Below, in pieces: positions 7,760 to 13,721 of a stretch of 13,721 nucleotides of DNA. The stretch spans positions 1 through 13,721 of the forward strand of contig NW_019091948.1 of the NCBI RefSeq assembly GCF_001949145.1, written 5' to 3'. The stretch comes from Acanthaster planci. Taxonomy: Eukaryota > Echinodermata > Asteroidea > Valvatida > Acanthasteridae. The first letter of the stretch is position 1. Each line of letters starts with the position of its first letter. Position numbers and translations under genes: made by a program. The notes under the pieces are model-generated. The model was not told the DNA's origin, searched no databases, and saw only the letters and a program-made list of their open reading frames with translations.

Positions 7760-8907
7760 ATGTCCCATCAATACACGAAAAATCTAAACCCAATTCGCAG
7801 GCTCAAAGTACCTAGCGCGATCAAAGGCGAAAGGTGAGAGGTTACCATCACCCATAATCCGAGTACAATAGCCACAGGTAACACGTTAAATGTGAAGTTC
7901 CCTGCTCTAGGAATAGACTACGTAATAGTACCCGGTACCGCCAAACTGGCTTTTAAACTCGATGTAGACGGAGCATCAGACGACAACCGTACCGTGTATA
8001 ACAAGGTAGCGCGAAACCTGGTTTCAGAAATCAACGTAAGCTTACAGGGAAACAAGGTCGTCAGTTACCGAGGCGCGGACAATTGGATGCCTCTGTCGCA
8101 AACTAAAAATATGACGTACTTTGGTTTAGAACGAGAAGACGTCGCCAAATTACGTTTAGGTGCGGGCGACAAAAACGAAGCCGCGAACAATGATAAAGCT
8201 AAAGCAATTGCCGACGCTTTTAGAAACAGATACGCGATTCCATTAGACACGCCGATGATGACGGATTACGGCCTTTTCTACCCGTCGGGTTTAAAGAGCC
8301 TTTGGCGTATCAGTTGACTTTTAACGGGCACGATAAAGTGGTTGACTCGTCAGACACAGCCGCAGAATATTCAATTTGGATTTGACTTTAGAATATGAAG
8401 TAGTAACTAATCGAGACCTGGCGCATGCTTTGAGGAACAAACATAAGGGGCTCGTTTATTACATATATGACCGGATTCATCCGTGGAAAAAACAAGTGGT
8501 CAAAAATTCGCAACGATTTTACAATTCACACGTTACAAAGACAGTCATCACGGTCGAAAGTAAGCCAAATCAACTTTATTCGTAGGGACTTTTTAAATAT
8601 CAACACTGCCCAGAAATTAATAAGTACTCCGGTGACTCGGATACAGAATCCACAATTGCTATTGTAAAAGATTTAAATTTAATATGGCCGAATAGTTGAA
8701 AGATAAGCATGATTTGTGGCTAGACTTCAGGAGTTCTGACGATAATAGCGCTCACGGCTCGGGTGGGCCTCCTGGAGGCTGGGGATATATCGATTCAAAT
8801 GGAACGAAAGGGAGAGACCGCGTGTGCGTTAATGATGTACGTTTTTCTTGTTTTTGGACGCTCAATTGACGGTGAAGGACGAGCATTTTAAAAGTCTAGT
8901 GTATTAA
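7760..8907 (+). pseudogene. Major capsid protein (Polinton, double-jelly-roll type), broken
   Basis: Would form the particle shell. From ATG 7760 one frame runs to TGA at 7835, then stays open to 8317 (contains NTLNVKFPALG, VPGTAKLAFKLDV, TDYGLFYPSG). A shifted frame carries SDTAAEYS; another carries DLTLEYEVVTNRDLA, YYIYDRIHPWKK and VTKTVITVESKPNQLYS up to TAG 8583; a further shift gives DLWLDFRSSDDNSAHGSG (8711); the last frame ends DAQLTVKDEHFKSLVY with TAA at 8905. The order and motifs match Polinton major capsid proteins as I know them. At roughly 380 codons it is shorter than the 450-650 I expect; the segment between YDRI and the VTKTVITVE strand (8470-8535) looks collapsed. The ATPase starts 13 bases downstream, a virion-gene cluster. 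Confidence 0.8.
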
Positions 8908-8920
8908 ATCGGGTTTAATA

Positions 8921-9551
8921 ATGAGTGACAAGATGTTTAAATCACCGCACTGCGCTTTAATTATTGGTAAAACGGGTAGCGGAAAAACTCAGTGAGTTTT
9001 AGATCTTCTAGAGACAGAGTATAGGTTCACATTTGAGGCAATCGTGATTATTTGTCCCACGTTATTTAAAAATAAAACGTATTTGGAACGTTTATGGTTA
9101 TACACAGACGACGAAATTTATCTTTGTGATTTAGATCGAGAGAATTTAGAATTAGACGAAGCGATCAATTTGTATCAGAAATTATTCGACGGAATAAATA
9201 CACTTTTTATCATCGATGATTACCTATCAGATCATATTATTATGTAGTGCAAAAAATCTAAAGGAAACAATACGTGCACGTTATCTAGAATGGCATTCAG
9301 TGGACGTCATTACAATCATTTGTGCTGGTTACTCACGCAGAAACATAATTCGGTTCTTAAGGTTTTCAGAGACAACACCGCTTGGACAGCTATCTTTCAT
9401 TGTAAGGATCAAAATTCATTTGACCAATGTCTCGATGAAAACTGTGATTCCATACGAGAAACGAAAAGAAATTAAGAAACATTTACGTGACGTGAAATAT
9501 AGTAAATCAATTTTAAATACTGAGCCGCCTGTACTTTATTATTTATTGTGA
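8921..9551 (+). pseudogene. FtsK/HerA-type DNA-packaging ATPase, broken
   Basis: Would pump element DNA into the capsid (A32-like branch of the FtsK/HerA superfamily). ATG 8921 starts a frame with Walker A GKTGSGKT (8966-8989) and Walker B LFIIDD (aspartates 9215-9220). Further on it has MAFSGRHYNH and LLTQKHNS, the region that carries the sensor glutamine, then DQNSFDQCLDE. Two in-frame stops break it: TGA 8993, right behind the P-loop, and TAG 9245. A frameshift near 9455-9475 moves the C-terminus (KKHLRDVKYSK, EPPVLYYLL) to another frame ending at TGA 9549. About 210 codons is normal for the family. Poly(A) signal AATAAA follows 3 bases after the stop. Confidence 0.9.
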
Positions 9552-9554
9552 GAC

Positions 9555-9560
9555 AATAAA
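9555..9560 (+). terminator. AATAAA poly(A) signal after the ATPase gene
   Basis: AATAAA begins three bases beyond the ATPase stop codon (9549-9551) and before the next ATG at 9573. The position fits a eukaryotic 3'-end signal; a six-base match in AT-rich DNA can also be chance. Confidence 0.35.
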
Positions 9561-9572
9561 TTAACAGTAAAA

Positions 9573-10148
9573 ATGAAAGATGCCAAGAACAAGAAAAAAT
9601 GGCCAAAGTGCAAACGAGAAAAAAATACGTCTAATTTCACGTCTAATTTCTGCATGATAACGTGTCTGCGATTGTATCGAGAAGGTAAAGATGTATCAAG
9701 AGATGAATAGTTGCTCACACGGGAGACAAAAAAACCTGTAAAGAGTGTGACGGATCTTCTATCTGTGAGCACGGTAAACAAAAATATTATTGTATTGAAT
9801 GCGGCGGCTCGTATATTTGTATTCACGGTTGAGAAAGGAAGGATGCAAAATCTGTTCGGATCCTATAAAAGTAACAATTAAAGGGTGGATCCATCATTGC
9901 TGTTCCAGCGACAAAAAATATAATCGCTTTGATGCAAACCATTTCATCTGCCTCGGTCTAATCGAAGATTGCCCACTTTGCCCATATGAAGATTGCCAGG
10001 TTAAAATGCAATTCTTAGAAAATAAAGACGATTTAGTACCATAGAGTGAACAGATAATTCAATGGGTCACGTTAAGCCTAACTGCGTGTTATGCTGCTTC
10101 AGTTGCAATTGTAAAAAGAAGTCTAATAAAACTCGATTTGCTGATTAA
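9573..10148 (+). pseudogene. Zinc-motif repeat protein with HNH-like C-terminus, broken
   Basis: ATG 9573 opens a lysine-rich frame. A second frame carries two zinc-knuckle-like repeats, CKECDGSSICEHG (9737) and CIECGGSYICIHG (9791), ending at TGA 9830. A third frame follows with CKICSDPIKVTIKGW, KKYNRFDANHFI and CPLCPYEDC to TAG 10042. A fourth has DNSMGH and NCVLCCFSCN, ending at TAA 10146. Proteins with CxECGGSxICxHG repeats joined to such a tail occur in giant viruses, protists and invertebrate genomes as far as I recall, function unknown. DNSxGH..N..xCCxxCN resembles the zinc-bound end of an HNH nuclease. Nuclease activity is inference. An exact 12-bp tandem duplication (9627-9650) sits near the 5' end. 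It follows the ATPase by 21 bases. Confidence 0.6.
9627..9650. repeat. Perfect 12-bp tandem duplication
   Basis: ACGTCTAATTTC occurs twice with no gap, inside the 5' part of the zinc-motif gene. It preserves reading frame (4 codons). Simple slippage product. Confidence 0.9.
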
Positions 10149-10361
10149 CTAGTTATTAACTAGCTATTAATTACCTACTTATTTGCTTTACTTTGCTTAT
10201 GGTAGGCTATATAAGCTTAGCGTAAGCAAATTTTATTTTAGTTTTTACAAATAAGCAGCAGCTAGCTCAACTAGTTATTCAATTAGTTATAGCGATCAAT
10301 TTAAAATACTCTACCTACGACTTAAACATACGTTTTACCATTTTAAAAACCGCATATATAA
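10149..10361. promoter_or_regulatory. AT-rich intergenic region with TATA box
   Basis: No gene is visible. CTATATAAGC (10207-10216) is a good TATA box about 150 bases before the next start. Variants of AACTAGTTATT / ACTAGCTATTAATT recur at 10146-10172 and 10268-10292, partly palindromic (AACTAGTT). The region ends in CATATATAAATGGA at the start codon, identical over 11 bases to the context at 7487. It probably holds the promoter for the + gene at 10362. Confidence 0.45.
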
Positions 10362-10976
10362 ATGGACGACATCAAAGCAGTTCTCGCTGAATCAAAAACG
10401 AATCGACTGCAGAATCAAAGCCCAACGTCAAAGATCGACTTTGCTCAATAGCTGCATCTGGCGAATCTAAAAAATATTTAGGTAAAGATTATTCTGTAAA
10501 GGACATCGAGTCTCTTAGCCCTAAAGACCAAGAGAAATTATTTAACTGTAATGAAGCACGCTTCGGCAGAGAAATCGTGAAAACGTTGGGCCATGCGATT
10601 CTAAGCTTATACGCACGTTTACTCGGAATAGCTACCCCAGTCGATCTCCTAGGATTTAAGGTCAGCTTGAAATCTGAAGAGGATTTGACAAACCATGGGT
10701 CCTCTACTTAGAGAAACTTGTTATAAGTACGGTGTGTACCTATCGCCACTGGCAGCTATACTCATTACAACAAAGCATCTCGAGTTCAACAAGATCTCTC
10801 TTATAATAAAGGAGATGTCAACAAAAAAAGAAGTGAGCCCAACGCCGACGAACAGTCCGGTTAAGTCTCAAGTAAAAACGGTAACGAACGTCAAGAATCC
10901 AAGACGCGTGGAACAAGGTAAAAAATTGACCGAGTATAATAAGAAGATGAAGCAGCAATTAGCTAAAATAAAATGA
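10362..10976 (+). pseudogene. Unknown conserved Polinton-like protein, broken
   Basis: ATG 10362 reads MDDIKAVLAESK. Frame 2 then carries a long clean stretch from about 10442 (SGESKKYLGKDYSVKDIESL, FNCNEARFGREIVKTLGHAI, TPVDLLGFKVSLKSEEDL) to TAG near 10711. The remainder is in the first frame from about 10690 (KYGVYLSPLAAILITTKH; TKKEVSPTPTNSP; NPRRVEQGKKLTEYNKKMK) to TGA 10974. So one protein of about 200 residues with at least two frameshifts. It has a mostly helical middle, a Ser/Thr/Pro/Lys linker and a basic C-terminal NPRRVxxGKxLxxYN motif. I recall this basic tail from other Polinton proteins of unknown role; DNA binding is only a guess from charge. Its end overlaps the convergent minus-strand gene by about 14 bases and carries AATAAA. 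Confidence 0.55.
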
Positions 10977-11743
10977 GATTCAGAAATTCTTGCAACCCCG
11001 ACTCATTTAAAATTAGTCCGTCGTTTCTAATTTTCAACATTTCCGCTGTCACTCTATACCTAACGCTAGTGCCGCTAGACATTGAACCGTGGCTACCGTA
11101 GTATACGTCTTTTGGACAATAAAAGGTTGCGCGTCGCATCTCTTATTGATAAATTTATCAATATTTGACGAGTCAATGGGTCTTTTTTGTGATCAAATAG
11201 CAAAGCATAGGGATCTATTTTAACGCACATTTGGTTCTTAGCCGTATAAGGTGGCTTAACTACATATTCGATCTTGTTCAATTCATCGATATCACGACTG
11301 GCTTTGTAGGCGTTTACGGTGTTAGACGGGAGATTAGACTCTTGAGATTCGATAAACCTATAAACGGCCAAATTTATGTGATCGAGTATGTTTGTTGTAG
11401 GTTGTTGTATTTGATAGCAAATTTGCCGACCCACTCAATTTTCCGGCGTTTTATCTCGAGTGCCGTAATTGTAAAGCGGGTTTATGCTGTAACAGGGTTC
11501 TATCGTCATAATCAACAGGCGTTTATTTTGACTGTTGTGATGGTAAAAAATGGGGGAACTGCATTGACTCACGTGGGTGCCTTCTTTAATCACGGGTTTT
11601 AAAATGATTAATTTACTCGGGTCAAAAGGAGCATAGGTGACGTTGGGGTCACAGTTGTCAGCATTGAGACGCTCGTGGTCGTCTGAAACGATATATGATA
11701 TATGCTTGGGTTGACATGGTTCTGATTTTCCCGGCTTTGTCAT
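10963..11743 (-). pseudogene. Unknown minus-strand Polinton protein, broken
   Basis: From ATG 11743 one frame runs 102 codons to a TGA at 11437-11435, and the same frame continues 113 codons to a stop at 11093. A shift there puts the C-terminal part (VYYGSHGSMSSGTSVRYRV, EMLKIRNDGLILNESG) in another frame, to TAG at 10965-10963. Visible features: FDPSKLIILKPV, IFYHHNSQNKRLLIMTI, PTTNILDHINLAVYRFIE. The order FDPSK - YY..N - LLIMT - helix resembles, loosely, a group of predicted ssDNA-binding-like proteins in large DNA viruses; I hold this weakly. An alternative start at 11717 (MSTQAYII, another frame) may be the true one. It could also be the penton gene, which I cannot otherwise find. About 255 codons. 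Confidence 0.5.
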
Positions 11744-12279
11744 AAATTTTTCTCATTTTTTTCGGCTTGGGTGGGATTTCTACTTCAATTAAATGTTCAA
11801 CGACGATGTCGTATTCAATAATGAGTCCAATTTCGTATAAATCAGAGTCGAGTTCTGTCGCTGAATCGGGCAGTGGCTCGTTTTTAGCGCGTACCGCAGC
11901 TCTTTATGCTTACCGTCTACGAGCACCACGTAATACATTCCTTCCAACTCGACACAATTTACGCAGCAGGTGCAATATGTACAATTGTTGCACTCGTAAC
12001 AGTCCTCGCAACTGTCCAAGGCATTTGAATGTTGACAGTCGTATGAATTTAAAACAAGCCACGCAATTTATACATCTACCGCAGTGGTCGCAAGTGGAGC
12101 CGTTAGTACATCTGGCTCAGTCGTCACATTTGTGGCAATCGTGGCATTCTGTACAAACGGTGGGAATTTAAACAACGAAAGCAATCGTGCGAATGTACCA
12201 ATTTTCTCGTGCCTTTGCAGAAATAATAATTTACGTTTGTTGTATATCCTTTTATATAGTTCCTATTTATTTTTCTCAT
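11718..12279 (-). pseudogene. Cysteine-rich protein (18 Cys in CxxC runs), broken
   Basis: ATG at 12279 starts MRKINRNYIK. A second frame from about 12155 reads CTECHDCHKCDD, stop, then ARCTNGSTCDHCGRCINC, ten cysteines spaced mostly two residues apart. The adjacent frame from 12019 continues with SCEDCYECNNCTYCTCCVNC, eight more, followed by GMYYVVLVDGKHKELRY. The C-terminal part returns to the earlier frame (TELDSDLYEIG, EVEIPPKPKKMRKI). The dense CxxC ladder suggests a multi-zinc or disulfide-rich small protein of about 180 residues. I know no named family to assign. It is upstream of, and same strand as, the 10963-11743 gene, so the two were probably co-transcribed from a promoter near 12280-12350. 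The 3' limit is uncertain. Confidence 0.5.
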
Positions 12280-12352
12280 TTTTTCTTTCGACTTAGCTTG
12301 ACATGTTTTTTTTATATATATATTGTTATTTTTATATATAGTCTGTTTATTT
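12280..12352 (-). promoter_or_regulatory. AT-rich region before the minus-strand genes
   Basis: It contains runs of TATATA on both sides of a TATTGTTATTTTTATATATA (12318-12341) and lies between the cysteine-rich gene start and the inner edge of the right terminal repeat. Likely promoter for the leftward gene pair, by position and composition only. Confidence 0.3.
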
Positions 12353-13017
12353 AAGGCGGTTGTAAACTGTGAGGATTCACGAGTTCAGGCAGGGCAAGTC
12401 GAGACTTAAAGCGACCGGAAAGCAAGGGGAAGTCCCTTTTTTGTTTGAGAGTCACGGGTCAAAGGTCTAGGTTGTTTGTGCGAGGTCTGTGCGAGCCGGC
12501 GCACGTCGCGAATTGTTTACAAGTGCGCCGGGGTGGAAAGGGTGGAAAGGTGAAGGTAAATGAAGTGAGAAAGAAGGTGAAAGGGACGAAGGGGAGGTGC
12601 GCTAGAACTGTCCTATTCGTACAAGATAGATACTACCATCATCACGTTTGGGAGAAACCCCTGCCACGAAAATCAGAAAAGACTTTGAGAGAATTTAACA
12701 TTGAGTTGCCCAGTGAACAGTCGGGTCGCATCAAATACGTGTTAAATCGAGTTTTAGGTGGCAAAATATCTAGAGGAAGACCGTTGAAGGCTTTAATCGC
12801 GGTATGTTATCAAGAGGCAAACGGATATGTTTGTTTCAAGTTTCAGATAAGTATTGGAAAAACGCCCTCGACAAATTAAACCTCGCCAAACAAGTTTTCC
12901 AAAAACTTACAGATTGCTAAACAAGATTTTTCAAAACGTTATATAATCAATTTGAGGCAAAATAAATTGCAGCTTCAAATAATTTATCACCGCGGAACAT
13001 TGGGGGCTCTTGTCACT
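12353..13017 (-). repeat. Right terminal inverted repeat
   Basis: Inner part 12353 to about 12640 pairs with the left arm at about 335-623. The outer 71 bases (12947-13017) pair with 1-71 at 66/71. The middle (about 12641-12946) has no counterpart in the left arm and contains a coding-like frame instead. The element ends ..CTCTTGTCACT at 13017, the mirror of AGTAACAAGG at base 1. Confidence 0.9.
12640..12920 (+). pseudogene. Coding-like fragment inside the right terminal repeat
   Basis: The + frame across this middle part is open to TAA near 12877 and reads like protein (PLPRKSEKTLREF, SGRIKYVLNRVLGGK, RGRPLKALIAVCYQ). At about 12835-12845 the likely continuation shifts to another frame (SDKYWKNALDKLNLAKQVF) ending TAA at 12918. 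About 90 residues, helical and basic. The upstream part of the open frame is terminal-repeat DNA, so the start is unclear. Not recognised. A cyclin-like or TFIIB-like repeat crossed my mind from RGRPLKALIAVCY, but the evidence is too thin. It may be a gene captured or kept at one end only. Confidence 0.35.
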
Positions 13018-13721
13018 AAGTGGGTCAGTAGTGTTTATTTGCGGTTGCTGGCACGGTGAGGCATTAAATATGCCTCAAACTACTTACTGGTGTGACCTTA
13101 AAATTGTAGTAGCACTGGAAGAGGTGTTACTCCCGGTCACTTTTGCTTGAGCAGCCGTGGCGTTTGGTTGGAAAAGAGAAAATCTCCACCCCGTTCAGTG
13201 CCACCACTTGTCAGCCGTAGCTTACTTTTATACCTTTTTTGTTGCCTTGCAAAACAGATGTTGATGGCATTCCGTCGGTAGTCCACTTTGCCGATTCTAG
13301 AGTAATTGACAGCGATCCGGTAAATCCTGTACTCGGTTGCCAGTTTTACGGAGCCAGAAGGCAATGTCCCCCTTTTTTCTCCTTAATGGGTTTTAGGGGG
13401 GTTTCGCCCTTCTTAGAATGGCAAAGTTTGGCGTGAATTTCGTTCAGGGACCGCAAATTGACCTCGGTTTAAAGGCACTGTATTCTTATTTACGACACTT
13501 ATGGGAATGAGCCGAAAGGAAAGGCCTGATCCCTTCCTTTGTCGGGGGAGTCACTAGGTTTTTAAGAGCCAAATTAAGAAAATCCATTTCATACTCACTA
13601 ATTTCTGCCGTTTGACATAAATAACTGTAAGTGGTTGTTGAAAATGCTCTTTAGTTGCCCATTATTCCAGCAACCAAGTGTAAGCCCAAGTCGGGCCGCA
13701 CCTCGTGGAAATTGCTGTCCG
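13018..13721. other. Right flank, nothing recognised
   Basis: No gene can be supported. A perfect 8-bp hairpin, TGAGGCAT-TAAAT-ATGCCTCA, lies at 13057-13077. Short open frames here (such as 13137-13364 on -) show no family features. Presumably host or other repeat DNA. The 6-bp sequence AAGTGG at 13018-13023 would be the right copy of the target duplication if the element ends at 13017. Confidence 0.5.

Larger units (their letters stand above)
1..13017. mobile_element. Maverick/Polinton-type DNA transposon, degenerate
   Basis: A complete or nearly complete element is bounded by inverted repeats (1-623 and 12353-13017). It encodes a protein-primed family B polymerase, DDE integrase, capsid protein and packaging ATPase. 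This combination is diagnostic of Polintons, which make long terminal repeats and 6-bp target duplications. The 13-kb length is at the short end for the class and includes an internal insertion near 6-7.3 kb. Every recognised gene has stops or frameshifts, so this is a fossil copy. The left flank is outside the window, so the target duplication cannot be verified, and a few bases of the left end could be missing. Confidence 0.93.

Noticed and set aside
8065-8250. Minus-strand open frame of 61 codons
   Set aside because: Antisense to the clean stretch of the capsid gene.
11231-11602. Plus-strand open frame of 123 codons, longer than most real fragments
   Set aside because: It is opposite the 10963-11743 minus-strand gene, which keeps one frame over 215 codons with a single stop. 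The plus translation shows no family features.
11767-12171. Plus-strand open frame of 134 codons
   Set aside because: Antisense of the cysteine-rich gene; its Ser/Thr/His/Arg-rich product is the mirror of CxxC codons.
13137-13364. Minus-strand open frame in the right flank as a host gene
   Set aside because: 75 codons with no recognisable motif, and no splice or start context to support it.
1-13721. CRISPR array, tRNA or rRNA genes
   Set aside because: No regular short-repeat array, cloverleaf or conserved rRNA segment was seen on either strand.

Overview
The window is almost entirely one decayed Maverick/Polinton-type DNA transposon (endogenous Polinton-like virus) in a eukaryotic, probably invertebrate animal, genome. 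It runs from base 1 to 13017 and is followed by about 700 bases of unrecognised flank. Three things support this. The first 71 bases reappear inverted at 12947-13017 with five mismatches, and both copies begin AGT at the outer edge. Between them lies the Polinton core set: protein-primed family B DNA polymerase, retrovirus-type DDE integrase, double-jelly-roll-type major capsid protein and FtsK/HerA-type packaging ATPase. The genes have AT-rich TATA-like leaders and no bacterial ribosome binding sites. The host assignment is inference from similarity to elements known from invertebrate genomes; nothing in the flank fixes it.

Layout: left terminal inverted repeat (1-623); polymerase on + (681-4450); a 35-bp inverted repeat carrying poly(A) hexamers on both strands (4461-4608); integrase on - (4653-5650); a small membrane/coiled-coil protein on + (from 5682) interrupted by about 1.3 kb of foreign or intronic DNA (about 5963-7300); a short unknown ORF (7493-7644); major capsid protein (7760-8907); ATPase (8921-9551); a zinc-repeat plus HNH-like protein (9573-10148); an unknown conserved-looking protein (10362-10976); then two minus-strand genes, an unknown protein (10963-11743) and a very cysteine-rich protein (about 11718-12279); right terminal inverted repeat (12353-13017).

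Every recognisable gene carries stops and/or frameshifts, so the copy is inactive, though the protein traces are clear. In a live relative the polymerase and integrase would copy and insert the element, and the capsid protein and ATPase would build and fill particles. I could not recognise the usual adenovirus-type cysteine protease or the penton (minor capsid) protein. The most unusual parts are the insertion with its 81-bp direct repeats and splice-like borders, the mismatched middles of the two terminal repeats, the cysteine-rich gene and the zinc/HNH gene.
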